From assembly GCA_028583405.1 (NCBI GenBank), contig CM053261.1:15988783-16052782 (forward strand): DNA of 64,000 nucleotides. Direction: 5' to 3'. Position numbers and translations under genes: made by a program. Below the pieces are notes generated by a model, which did not search any database, was not told where the DNA came from, and saw only the letters and a list, made by a program, of their open reading frames with translations. Source of the stretch: Pogonophryne albipinna. Lineage: Eukaryota > Chordata > Actinopteri > Perciformes > Artedidraconidae. Of this stretch, positions 40,690-55,440 are shown one piece after another; position 1 is the stretch's first letter; each line of letters starts with the position of its first letter.

Positions 40690-40699
40690 CTGTCAATCA
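40690..40699 (-). promoter_or_regulatory. PBX–MEIS/PREP-type decamer
   Basis: CTGTCAATCA is the complement of TGATTGACAG, the classical composite site for PBX with MEIS/PREP homeodomain proteins. Exact match only; occupancy unknown. Confidence 0.35.
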
Positions 40700-41751
40700 G
40701 AGTAGTGCCCAAAGATGTATGCAGACCTATAAGCTTCATGCACATGTCAGTAATTTGCAGTAAATGCCTTTGTTTTGTTGTACATTGTGTTAATGGTTTA
40801 TATAATATAATAATTATTTTAAATCAGGATTTAAGATACACATATACCAGAACATTAAAAACAGTCACTCAAAGACTTTCATGCACTTTGATAAGTAGGA
40901 AGCTTCCATCGTCAGGTTTTAATGATCCTCAAAATATATTCTTCTTCTCGTCTCATATCTTTTTAAACCTAAAGGCGTTACGGAATTTAAATATGGTAAA
41001 GGTTAAAGTTTCCGAATGTAGAGATTACGTTTCAGGAACCCCAATAGCATGCTTACATTTGTAAATGGCACTAATACAAAATACAGCTGAGGCTGATGGC
41101 ATTCATGTTATTACTGGTGCAGGTATGTCAACATGATGTAAAATGTTTGAGATGTTTGAATCCATCATATCTAGTAGTTGAGACTTTGCACTCAAAATGG
41201 CAACCTCATGCTTTTGCTAGAGGAAAGTCAGGGGATCACCAAAGTGAGTGGAATTCATCCTATGGGGACCAATAATCACTTCAGGATAGACTTTAAGATT
41301 GGCCAAATGTTCAACTGACTAACATTTCCATGAATAGAGCCACTAGAGTGTATACAAACAATAACTGTATGAATTAAGATGAAGATAGTGAATACACAGC
41401 AGAAACGAAAGCGGCTTAGTGAATCAAATCTCTGGAAGCTGGCTTGAGTTTTCTCCCACGGTCCACAGACCTGCAGCTTACGTTAACAGGAGATGCTAAC
41501 TTGCTAATAAATTCCATTAGCTGGATGATAAGGTGCAGCCTATTCTTCTATCAGATGCATTTGTATGGAATTAATTTTGTGTTGCCAAAACATAATTGCA
41601 CAGACAGCTAGTTGGCTGTGTGGTATCCCTTTCGGAACGGGAAACCTGTCCAGGCGGTTCCCTTGGTTTGCCTATTGAAGCCTTTGTAGGCCTTCGTAAC
41701 AGCCAGCCGCACAGAAGGTATATGCTAAAGACAGCAAGTACAATCTATAGA
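40700..41751. other. Non-coding DNA
   Basis: No recognised feature; an open frame at 40705-41064 has no motif. Confidence 0.5.
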
Positions 41752-41759
41752 GTGTAGGC

Positions 41760-42325
41760 CAGGGGTGTCCAAACTACGGCCCGGAGGGCCAAATGCGGCC
41801 GGCAGGCCATACTGAATCGGCCCTCAGCAAATTAAAAAAGTATAATGTAATATGGCCCACACCTGAAACTTGTGCTTGTCTTATATTGTACTTCTAAAAT
41901 ATATATTTAAAACATATATTACACAGTAGAATTAATGTGTTAATAAGCCCACTTTTCAAATAAATTCAATCAATTAAAGTTGGATACATTTTCTAACAAA
42001 TGTAAGTTGATAAGAAAAAAGCCCAATGACTTATTTACATAACAAGCTTGAAATACACCCTTCCTATTTCCCCTTAGTATAATCAATCTGAGGCTTCTGT
42101 TTGAAGGGATGAGAGATGCAACACTGTTTGTAACAGAATAAATGAAACCCTATGGAGAGCTTTGATAAGCTGTTTTTTCTTAAGGCATTTGCAAGTATCA
42201 AGCATAATTTACCTACGTTTGATTGATTTTGACTTATAACTGAACTTATGAGGCAGTATACTGTAACTCACCTCCATATATTTTTCTGTATGTGGCACTC
42301 GGTGAAAAAGTTTTGGACACCCCTG
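41760..42325. mobile_element. hAT MITE with CAGGGGTGTCCAAAC ends
   Basis: Starts CAGGGGTGTCCAAACTACGG and ends TTTTGGACACCCCTG. Flanking 8-mers GTGTAGGC (41752-41759) and GTTTAGGC (42326-42333) agree at 7 of 8. The GGCCCGGAGGGCCAAATGCGG text is typical of this widespread non-autonomous hAT family. 566 bp, non-coding. Confidence 0.85.
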
Positions 42326-42333
42326 GTTTAGGC

Positions 42334-45300
42334 CAACATGTTTTTTTTTTATCAGTCTTATATTTAAATATGACACTGTCTTATTATTTCAGCTGGTAAA
42401 CATCTTAGTGGCAAAGTTTCCTGTTACTTTAATGTGTCTGATAAACAGCATCGTTTTTCTTTTTTGCGTGTGACGCTGGAGGAGACATGCAGCTCCCTGC
42501 AGACGGTCCCTGGGTCCTTGTGGTTCCTCCATCAGCTCTCAGTCTGAGTGGGTGGCTGACTATCCACTGGCATTTCCCCAGAGACACAAGGAATGACAAA
42601 AACTTAGAAAAACAAAAGGCGAACCAAAACCCCAATTGAGTTGCACAATAAAATCCCAATTAGCTACTGGCGATAATGATAATAAAAATATAGTCTAGAC
42701 ATGCTGTATTGAATAAAAAAGGGGGGATTTTATGAGAACGTAATGTACGGTTTGAAAAAAACATTCAAAATCTTTTCTGCAATGCCAGTGACAGCTTATA
42801 CTATCTTGTTTAATGAATAATAAAAAGCTTTGCCGTTTTCTTGTTTGCTGATCTAAGGGGAAAGTATGCTGGTGGGTGCGAGTGAAGTCTGGGTCAGACT
42901 CACACGCTTTAAACAACTCAGCGTTTCATTAGCTTTCCTACCGTTGCTTTATTGTTATTGAAGTGGCTGTTAATTTAAGCTAACTATGAAGAGCCAGTAG
43001 AGTTAAGGATCATAGTTTACTCTTCAGCACTGCAGTCATTCTAGAAAATCGTTTTTCTGCAGTATTTGTTTAAAGGAACCGGTTTGATTTTGCTTTTTAA
43101 TACAAATGAAGCAGAACGGCATAAAGCATTTGTAAATAATTGTTTTGCCTTTTTTTGGGGAGCTGCATAAGAAAGAGAAACTATTATTTTGACTGTAAAT
43201 ATGTAGCTGAAGCTAGCGGTCTGTTAGCTTTGTTTAGCACCAGGGCCAGAAGCACGGAGAAACAACTACCTTGATTTTACGATTAAAATCATAAATGATC
43301 CTACCAGCACCTCGAAAGCTAAAGAAAAACTAATAGTGCTCAGCTATGTCTTGTCCTATTATATAAAAAGTATAAATGTTGAAAAGAAAGCGAGAGGAGT
43401 ATTTATACAAATGTTTAAACAGTCCTTTAAAAACTCTGACATGGTCAACCTGTATCTAAAAAAAACCTTCTTTACTATCGAGGAGCGCCAACTGAAAATT
43501 AGCTGCCTTTTTTAAAAAGACGTCCCACAAAGTGTTTTTGTTGTAATCGTAAAATGTTACGCCTTTAAAATGTAAGACACCATTTTAAAATTAACAGCAG
43601 ACTGCAGGAGCTAAAAGTGACGTTCAAATCACAAAAACACAGTTAAATATTAGGAGAAATACATGTTTTTGATCATTGTGTATTTTAAGATGGATTCACA
43701 TTCATATACACTTGTATATGCTTTATTAAGGGGCATCCAGATGATTTATGAGCTATCCAGGTCCTCAGATGCTCAGTTGATTTGTTGTAAAAGCTACATA
43801 AACATCGTTTACCTTATATGGAAGTGCTGTTTCCATGTTTGTAACAATGAATGTGACCAGAATCTCTGTCAAGTAACTTACTGCCACTGTGTTTTATTGT
43901 GTAGAGACAGTGTGGCGATGTTGTTTGTTGCCACAGCGCACACCCATAAAGCAAGTCATTCTCTCATTTTGTTTGTCATTTACTGCCTAAAACAAATGTG
44001 GCTAAATCTCTTGCACTCAAGCTTTTCCATAGTATATGACATATTGGAGGATCTATTCATGGAAACGTGCACTGAGTTTGGAGCATGGTTGAAATGTTTA
44101 AAAAAGCATCTATTTTGTAGACCTCTGGTGAGGAGCTTTTCCTGCAGTGTGCGGGTTCCCTTCTGCTCTCTCTGATCTTTTTCTGGAATCAAATGTAATG
44201 ATTGTGGCTAACTTTGAAATCTGGAAACACACTTGCTGTGTCTCATTGCAGCGCTCCTTTGCACGGTTCTAACTAGCACATAGGCTGTTGTTTCATTCAT
44301 ACACAGCAAGATACTGGATAGTTTTGATGAGACATGAGCATAAGCTTTATTCCTTAGTGCAGAGGTGCCAGGATGTGTTCCTTCCGTCAACAGACTACCT
44401 TATTAATAAAGGAATTCGTTTGACAATTTTGAAATATAATTTTTGCCATTTTGCAAAGATTTAGAGGAAAATACATCTAATCTCTGAACATGAGGGAAAA
44501 CACCTAGATTGTCTCGCTCCAACTTAAAAAAAGATAAAAATATGCCAACATGCATCTAGAGCTCAAACTGTTTCCTGTTTACAGCCCTTTGTGCTAAGTT
44601 GAGCTCACCACCTCCTGGCTCTATACTAAATGCTTTGTTCATGTTATATTGGAATCATGGTAATGGTGTTAAAGATTTTCACAGTTTGCAACTCCTATCC
44701 CTCAAAGGTCAACATTTTCAAGTCCATTTGCAATTGGTCAACAGCATGAATTCTCATACGAGAGGGATCTCAATGAAAGCTCTAGTCTACATGAAAGGAC
44801 CACACTTCCTCGAGCAGCAAACTGTCACTGTCATAATTGCCAGTGTGACCGAGCCCTGGCACAAAAGCATTGCAAGACTTCATCAGTCGTGATTAAGTGA
44901 AATAAAACCTGTGTAACCCCAACGCTCCACGCATCAGATTATTAGTGGACCACAGTGTAGGCAGTGTTCATTACATATTCCTGGAAACTGTGTGTACATT
45001 TTGTGTCCACTAATGTTATCCAGTTTAATTTGAGCACTGTAGCATGATGTAATGTAATGTAGTGTATTCATTGAATCCGCTAAGGTTGATGGCAACCTAA
45101 CTTTAAACCTTATCTATTTATATTTCCTTGTAGAGTGCATTACTTGGTCAAAAAATACATTTTTGCACTTGTATTTCTGGGGCTATTAAATATTTTTGGA
45201 TTCTTGTTGTTTTTCCTGGTCAGCAAACATGATCAAATACCAGTTTACGTTGAAACACAGCTTCTGTCTCGAGCGATACGCCCAGCCAAGCCGGGAGCTA

Positions 45301-45916
45301 AGACACGTTGGGCTATAATAGCAAATGGAATTAGAGCAGAGCACGTCTTTCATGTGGTAACAGGCCTATTTGTTAGAGTTGGGGGACCGTGCCTTTATGT
45401 TACTTAAATGGATTTATGGGACTATATTTCTATATATAACAGATCGTTTTACCACAAGTACCATGCAAAGTTGTTTTTTAATATGATTGTGCATTTTCTA
45501 GTGAAAACATAGAGTTCTTGGTTTCTTTCATAACCTACTACAGCATCATATAAAAGTGAGTATTTCCATGAAACTCTAAACTTCAACTCCTCTACATATC
45601 AGAAGCAAAACAAGTCCAATACATCTGTCTGACTGCTGTCATTTTTCAGAAGAAATACCCGACGTTACTCCGCACTTGGAGATTGTTAATGTTAATTAAT
45701 GTTCTGGCAAAGTAAAAGCCCCTATCTTTGGTAACCCCTCTCCCTTTAGTGCCACGTCAGGTAAGAAAAAGTGTACTTCTGACGTAATACTTGTAAGACT
45801 AATAGCATTCTCATCAATCTTTGTTGTACTTTTCTGGTTTAGTGCAAATGATACTATGCCACCAAACTAAACTAAGATTGTGAACACCTGCATAGCATCA
45901 GCATTTCAGCTCCGTC
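42334..45916. other. Non-coding DNA, one worn repeat
   Basis: 43190-43480 is a degenerate copy of a common teleost repeat (CTGTTAGCTTTGTTTAGC, CTACCAGCACCTCGAAAGC). A 170-codon open frame at 43663-44175 is cysteine- and hydrophobic-rich without domain or codon signature and is treated as chance. Confidence 0.5.
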
Positions 45917-45944
45917 ATTGGGAGCATATCTGTATGCTCCCAAT
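45917..45944. repeat. Perfect 12-bp hairpin
   Basis: ATTGGGAGCATA, loop TCTG, TATGCTCCCAAT. Complete complementarity; not linked to a visible element or gene, and too short for a typical microRNA precursor. Confidence 0.9.
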
Positions 45945-48900
45945 AGCATTTTGCTGTAGATTTCTCTTGTTTGTTATTTTAAAAACAACCTGGGTAAAGT
46001 TTAGTAATTTACCAGCAGGTGGTTCCTGTCTGTGTGATTCATAATGTTTAAGGCGGACAAGTGATGTCAGTTCTATTTTCAGTTACATGGGAATACGTAT
46101 GTCCCAACGCTGCCAACTAATGCTAAATCTAGAATACGATTTCCCCACCTTCATTACCCAATGTAATGAGTTCAGGGCACTTCAGGTTAGGAAGCTCGTG
46201 GACCATAAATCTGTCACTGCACGCGGTTAGACTACCTCGCCTTGAAGAGGAGTCGTTTGGCAATACAGTGAGTTTTTTTAGAGGATGTCCTCACTTGGTG
46301 GTTCTTTCTTTTGAGGAGTCTCCTTATTTATCAGCGTTTAAGTGTGATGAACTAACCTTGTTTTACAAAAACTCTTTACAGAACTTCTAACTCAACATCT
46401 GAGGTACAAAGTCATCATGACGCACAAGGCAGCATACGACATCCGAAATAAGAGTTTAGAATTTCAGCTGAACAAAGAGTCTGTTATGGCCAACTCCGGG
46501 GCAGGGAGAAGACGCTGACTGCTGATATTTCTGTTTGTTTAAACATTTTACTCACAGTGAAACAACGTTAATTTTGGTTTGCGGGATGTTGGTGGTCGGG
46601 GTTTTGTAGAGCGGTGTGAAGAACAGATGGTCTGAGTAAAAACCTGCTTAAAAACACACAGCCAGTTGTGACAATAAAGCAGTTTTCCCCTCCATGAATT
46701 GGGACATTCTTATTTTGTCGCACAATGAGATCCCTGCCTTCGTGAGGCAGCAGATATTTGATTTAAGCTTTTGTTTGATTTTCTGTATATTCAGAACAAC
46801 ACAATAATCACAGAAGAGAACCAGCCAAAGACACCATAGTTTAGCTATCCTTAAACACAAGAGAGAAAGAGAGAGTGAGCCCCGTTCCCAGCCAGAGCAC
46901 ACACATGGGAGTCTTTTCCCACTAGTGTCTTAAAATAGTCACCAAGGGCTTTTCAATTACACAGGCCACGCTTTAAGAAGGGGCCCAATCATAAAACCAG
47001 AGTGTTTACCTCCTCTGTAAATCTTACTCTGCTTTGATTAAGGGGGCAGGAGGCGGCTGGGAGGCTGGGATAGAAAAGACTATAGGCCAGGGGGGGTAGA
47101 TACTGTACAAGAAACTGTAGGAAACACAACGAGGTGTAATTGTCAGCCAACTGTTACCTGAGGCCAGCAGAGCATCCGCCATAATGTTAGCTCAGAGCTG
47201 TAACACGGAGCGAGAACATGATTGCGGTCATTACAGGCAAAGTTAGGTCAAGTGAAGCTGTGTGATGCTCTCAGTCTGTGTTAAAGGAGCAGTCGTTCCT
47301 TTTACATGTCAAAGTCAATTAACCCACCATAGGGAGTGCTACTAAACCTGTGAAAACAGTTGTGTAATGTCTTCTGTTAAGTCAGTGAAAATGACTCGAG
47401 TGACATCACCTGAGTGTCTCAGCCATTCATTTTTCCCTTACAGTAGTTAATGTTAGGTGACTCAGATGGAGCTTTTCTACAGCTTCAAAGGACACTGAAC
47501 TAAACTCAGTACACATTCCCGAACATATCTTGTTCTTTATTTTATATAAAAAATACAGGGCTTTGTATATACAGGAATTGTGTGGGGCTATATCTTCTAA
47601 GGTGTATTTCACCAAAAATCGACCAACAGTTTGCAATTCTATTTAATGCAATGCTGGTGGGGGGCCGCAGCTAAAGATTACAGTGTTGAGTAAAGGAATG
47701 TTACAATCTACATGGGATTATGTGGTTATTTTACAACACCCAGTGAGACAGTGTGCACATCACTCCGGTTGGAGCCAGCAGATGGAACAGATACCTGCTG
47801 CCTGCAGAGGATGCAAAGGGAGTCACCAGCGTTAAGGAAAGACCTTGAGTTAAAAGTTCACCGGAGAACACAAAGTTAATATGTACATGTTGGGAAAAAC
47901 CCTTCCCAGCGCCTGCAAACCATTATAGCGATAACTACCAAAAGCCGCCCAGACTTGTCTCCTCACAACGAGACTTCATCAGACGTTACCTACATTCCTT
48001 GCCCCCAATGTTTATCCCCAGTCAGCGTCTATGAAAACAGCAATTTGTGGCTTAAGGAGTAGTCATGCCCCATTATAGTTTTGACATTGTGCATAACAGT
48101 TTGAAATTGTTACATTAAGTTATTACCTGCTCATTTCTTGCATTTTCACATTTCTATTTGTGTGCAGATTTAAAAAAAAAAAACAAGGTGTCATATTTTA
48201 GTGACCTTAAGACTTGCTGGTGTATTTTTTAACTTTAAAAAGAAACAGGCTAGCTGCAACCGCCTCTTGGAACCAGCGCTATTTTACGTGTTGACTATCA
48301 ATAATATTTATGTCATCACAGTTATTGTTTCATAAAGATAAACATTACAAAAGGTTTGAACTAGAGGATTCCCTCATTGTCATCATGGAAAAATAAACCA
48401 CCTCCTACACGCCCACACACACAAACACACACACGCTGCATGTGTGTTACTTTATGCGTTTTTCTAGCAACAATAGCTGCATACAGGGCGTGGCTTTAGA
48501 AAAGGAGTTACGCACGTGTTACCAAGTTGCATTGTTGATTGCTGTTTTTGAGGAACTAGCTTAACCTGTTTGGACAGCATTTCTATTGGTTGCATCGTAA
48601 AAGACGCCTTTCTACAGCACACCTTGCTATTCATGTAGCACTGCAGGCCAGATTCTGATTTGCTGCCGCTTTGCCCCGCTAAACACGGTTCTAGAAACTA
48701 CTATCCAAGGAGCAAACTGTTTACTGCTGCCATCAGAGAGGTGGTGCTCATTCATGTTTGTCTTTATCATTAAAGGCATAATAATATTTAGAATTTTCTT
48801 GACAATAATCTTGATGGTTTATTTGTAGAAAGGCCATGACACGATGTATTGGGTTTGCAACAAAACACGTTCTCAGAATCACACCTCTGACAAATGACAG

Positions 48901-49971
48901 AGTGCATTTAAAAATAAATATATTGAACAAATACTTGTTTTTCAATGTAAGACTTAGGCATAAATCATTTATGCTCCTTTAAGGGTACATTTGATTTGTG
49001 TTGATCTTTAATTCAGCAGGTCAACCTCAGCATAAACAGCCCGTCTGATCTTTTTCTGCTGGCTGGATACTCAGGGGATTATGTTTTTTAACGACCTTCT
49101 CGTCATAGGAGGCAGATCATCCCTAATCAATATTTCAACGCATATATTAACATTATCCAAATTGATTAGGTGCCTTTGCATCCTTAAATGTTGTGTATCA
49201 AAGGAAAGGTCACTTGATGTATTTGGCTGTCCAACAGGGTATCTTCCTGAGGACACCGTAGGAAGACATGGTGTAATATTGATCAATGCTTTAGATTAGC
49301 TTAGGTTTATCATAACTAATGATTCATAAATAACTGTATACACATCTCTTCAGGGGAAGTATACAGAAAACATCTGTGTGTGTTTTACAAATAAGTCTAA
49401 TCAGGGGAGGAACAAACCGAAAGAGAGACAGTTAAACCATCATAACTGCGGCATGCAAATAAAAGATCACATCAATGAAAAGAAACATAAAAATTGATGT
49501 TGAGAGCTTAATGACTCATAGTTCACACTCTGCAAAATGCCTCTCCCCTGCAGCTGTGCTAATCCGCTGCTGTCTGTCGCTGTTCTGCAGGCTTTAAGCA
49601 GTAAGGTAAAACTAAACAGTTTTTGTGTAGAGCTTCTTAGAAAATGTATGAATCCCAAATAGATAGTTATTGCTGAAGAGGAACCTTTTTAAAATATGTT
49701 TTTCAGTACGTGATCATTTAGTTTTTTAGGTAACTGTTGTCTTTCTTTGCACATTTTAAGTCCTTTCGTTTATCTTCTCAACCTTGCTTGTATAATAGAA
49801 ACCTTCATAGATTTTATTGCTATAGTTTTTGTGTGAACCCCATGAAGACTAGCGACTACTTTGTGGAAGCTAGTGGGGATCCAGATAAAGAATAAAGACA
49901 TGTTGAGAAGAGAAGCAAGAAACAGGACAAGGCAAACATGAGACAAGCCTTTCATCTAATGAAGCAGGAAT
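45945..49971. other. Non-coding DNA, nothing recognised
   Basis: Unique-looking AT-rich sequence without gene-like frames. Confidence 0.55.
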
Positions 49972-49979
49972 ACATGTAT

Positions 49980-50307
49980 TAGGGCTGATCAATTAATCGT
50001 ATTTGAATCGCGATTACGATTATGGCTTGCAACGATTACGAAAACAACGTAATCGAAATAAAACGATTATTTTTTTTATTATTATGACTTTATTTTTTAA
50101 ATTAAATATTTTTTTTTTTTTGGTTTTTCAGTTGAATTATATTTAAAGTTCAGGGTAATCAACTGTTAAAAACATACTGTTCAAATGTTGTTTCTCCAAT
50201 AAATGGATGTTTTCAAAGTCAATGAATAATCGCATTTAATAATCGCAATTACAATTATTGACCCAAATAATCGAGATTATGATTTTTGCCATAATCGAGC
50301 AGCCCTA
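49980..50307. mobile_element. hAT MITE with TAGGGCTG ends
   Basis: Ends TAGGGCTGATCAATTAATCG and CGAGCAGCCCTA, flanked by a perfect 8-bp duplication ACATGTAT (49972-49979, 50308-50315). The interior is AT-rich with many AATCG/CGATT words. 328 bp, non-coding. Confidence 0.92.
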
Positions 50308-50315
50308 ACATGTAT

Positions 50316-52492
<2,177 letters not shown>

Positions 52493-52627
52493 AAATGGTT
52501 TGTCACGGCACTTGCAGCCATTCAGTGCAAACACAAACCAGGGCCATCTGCATGCTTGGATCCCCTCCAACAACGACACTAGCACACACACAAACACATG
52601 CACACACACACAAACACATGCACACAC

Positions 52628-54289
52628 TTTACATGATATCATGAATTGGGTGTCATTGTAGCACCTCATCTTTCCACGTAAATGTATACGTCTGGGGCCA
52701 AAGCAGATGTTCTGCATATTGTTATAACCCAAAGAGGTTTTTAGCAACAATCTCTAAAGAAAACTCACAAATGTTATATTGTTACATTGTTAATATGATC
52801 ATTACCGCTCAAATTAAATAACAGCTCCTGCAATGTTGTTAATGGTTTAACATCACACAGATTGTGAGTTTGATATGTTTCGCCTTAGGTCCTGGTTCTG
52901 CTGTTGCTGGGTAATGTTGCGAAAACAAGGGAAGCATGTTGTTATGAAACAGTGACTGATGCTGTGTAGCAGCAGGCCAAAGTGAAAATGCCTCTTTCTC
53001 TTCCAGAAATGTGTATTGGAAACCACAGATACATGGCACAGGACCATGTAGGCCTTCGCTAGCACAGATCCAATTCCACAGGGAAAGGTGTGCTGGTATG
53101 TCTTTTTTGTATGTGTGTCGACGCGTTTAAAAAAAGGTTGATTCGGTTTGACTCATAAATCAAGCCGAATGGGTTGTTGATTTCACATCAACGAAGATAA
53201 ACGACGTGAAACAGGTTGCCATAATGGCCGTAAATTAAACCAAACATCTGATGAATGCAATGTCTTGTCAAACATTTGTAAGTGAGCCTTGTGAAGCACT
53301 TGGCAGGCAAACAGAACTCCAACTGGGGATAATTCAATTGGTCCCCCTCACATACCTCAAGTGGATGGAAACTTCACATGCTTTGGATTTCAGATATTTC
53401 TAAATATTTTTTAGGACTCATCCCCTTACAGCAACGTGAACCCGATACCTCCTTCTACTATCCTGTTTTTCGTCTCTCATCTCTAATGTAATGTTTTTAA
53501 AGAAGACATACTTATTTAATTAAGTCTTCGAGGTTGTACTCGTGATCCAAAACGCTTTTCTCCAGCAAACAAGAGCAATGGGACCCCAGCTGTATATACT
53601 GTACAGTCAAGCATCCATCAAGCTGACCCTGCTTTCTCTAAAACTCCCCGACTTCCCTTTGAACCCGTCACTGTGGACAGAGAAAAGAAAAACGTTTGAC
53701 AGTCCAGACTGTCCCGTCTCTTATCAGCCAAGCAGACAGCTAATACATATGGATTATTAAATCACTGAGCGGCCAGATTGTGCTGGAGCCTCTTAAGCTG
53801 TAGCACAGGTCGTCATTGAGTGAAGAGCTTTGTCCAAAAAGGACAAGTTGGGGTTTTTATTATAATTTATTAATTGTAAGCTCACACTGAGCATAATGCT
53901 TTTCTTGTTTAAGTCATGACCTTCTTATCAAAAATACAATTTCTTATTAGGGTAAAGTTTAAGTTTACAAATAACCTTTGTAGACAAATTGTACATAATG
54001 TAAATGTTGTTATGTCATTATTATAGTTATCTTTAAGTGTGTCATAATGGCACTAAATGAAAGTTAAAGGATCACTTTGAGGGGATTTTTAAGTATAAAT
54101 GTAAATCTATTCATCTAATTGTCATTACATTACACACTGAACCAAAAATGTCAAGCTGATGGTGGCGCAAGAGGAAAAGTCAGTTGGAACAGTCAAGTCC
54201 GTACAAACTGTCTGTGCCATTCAAACTAGTAGATGTTGGGATATTTCACAGACAAAGTGTAAAACATAGTCACATTTTGGTACTCTAGG
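52628..54289. other. Non-coding DNA
   Basis: No gene recognised. An imperfect hairpin ATTCGGTTTGA / TCAAGCCGAAT lies near 53141-53170. Confidence 0.5.
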
Positions 54290-54500
54290 AAAAGTCAGCC
54301 ATACCCATTCAAATGTGTTGTCTGAACGCCAGCGATATCTGTTCCAAATTTCAAGGCAATCCATCCAGGTATTCCACTGAAAGCCAAACATGTCAACTTT
54401 GTGATTGCACTAAAGCAAACGTCAGTTGCTTTTGACATGGATTTCTGTAAATGTCATGGCAATCCATCCAATGGCTGCTGAGATATTTCAATTTGGAGCC
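54290..54500. repeat. Worn teleost repeat ('ggcaatccatcca')
   Basis: Two phrases AAGGCAATCCATCCAG and TGGCAATCCATCCAATGG with GAGATATTTCAATTTGGA, a common dispersed repeat of spiny-rayed fish; inverted relative of 3590-4025. Confidence 0.55.
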
Positions 54501-55123
54501 AAGTCAGGTATGAGCCACCAACCAACAAAGCTGGTACAACAAAGTACTTTGCGTTTTCACGTTCAGAGTGACAGAAGGATTAAATTAAACTTGACCGTGA
54601 GTTAAAGTTATCACTTCCATCTGACCTTAAGCGTTCTCTGTTTTTCCAGGTGGGTTTTCTGATGAGTCACACGGAGGTTTTGCAGGTTCTTCTAGTTTTG
54701 TGTTCGGATTAAATGCACCAAATTGCTACCAGCATGTGCTACACATCTGATCCCATGCAGGCTTATCAGATCGACAGCAAAAGTCCTCACTGTGGCAGCA
54801 CAGAACACAGTTACGTGGCAAAGCTTTATCATCAACTACAATCACAATGTCATCAAGAAGTTACCTGGATACCAAAATGCTTTTTGGTTACCAACCATCT
54901 TCTCAGTGGGCATGATAGTGCTGATGCTCTCGTTAAATGTAAGAAAATGTTGAGAATGTGGGTAATGGCATCAGCTGCAAACAAGAATTCAGAGTTCAAT
55001 TAAGTTCCCAAATGTAGAGCAATTAAGGGAAAACATCTCTGATCTCTTTAGTTCTTGTGAACAAATCAATATTTTGCCAAGGTAGCAAAAGCACATTTTT
55101 CCATTTAAGTCAATATATATTGT

Positions 55124-55125
<2 letters not shown>

Positions 55126-55185
<60 letters not shown>
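55126..55185. repeat. (TA)30 microsatellite
   Basis: Sixty uninterrupted bases of TA. Confidence 0.97.
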
Positions 55186-55188
<3 letters not shown>

Positions 55189-55285
55189 TTATATAATATA
55201 TAATCTTACAAATCAAGCACCAACAATGTCTCCTTTTAAATATGTCAATTACATGTGCCATCCTCCATTTCCCACATTGAGTAAT

Positions 55286-55440
55286 GGGCTGCTGCTTCTT
55301 CCTGCAGCTCCATCAGACTCAGTGATCACACCACCTGCCCAGACTGCTAACAATCTCAGGGCGACTGTGGACAACAATCTGTCGTGTCAGGCCGATATCA
55401 CAGCTGTACAATTCCCTCTCTCAACAAGTCTTAAAGCGAT
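55286..55440 (+). pseudogene. Relic of a LINE reverse transcriptase
   Basis: The frame reads GLLLLPAAPSDS, then ITPPAQTANNLRATVDNNLS and CQADITAV. It matches the pattern 'ITPS..ARNLGVxxDNxLSxxxxITAV' found after the catalytic motifs in reverse transcriptases of fish LINEs. It is a short, mutated remnant: the G of RNLGV is A and flanking sequence is unrecognisable. Assignment is from remembered family pattern. Confidence 0.55.

Noticed and set aside
43663..44175. 170-codon open frame, longest in the right half
   Set aside because: No domain, no repeat pattern of a protein family, AT-rich codon use like its surroundings, and no promoter or splice context. Likely chance.
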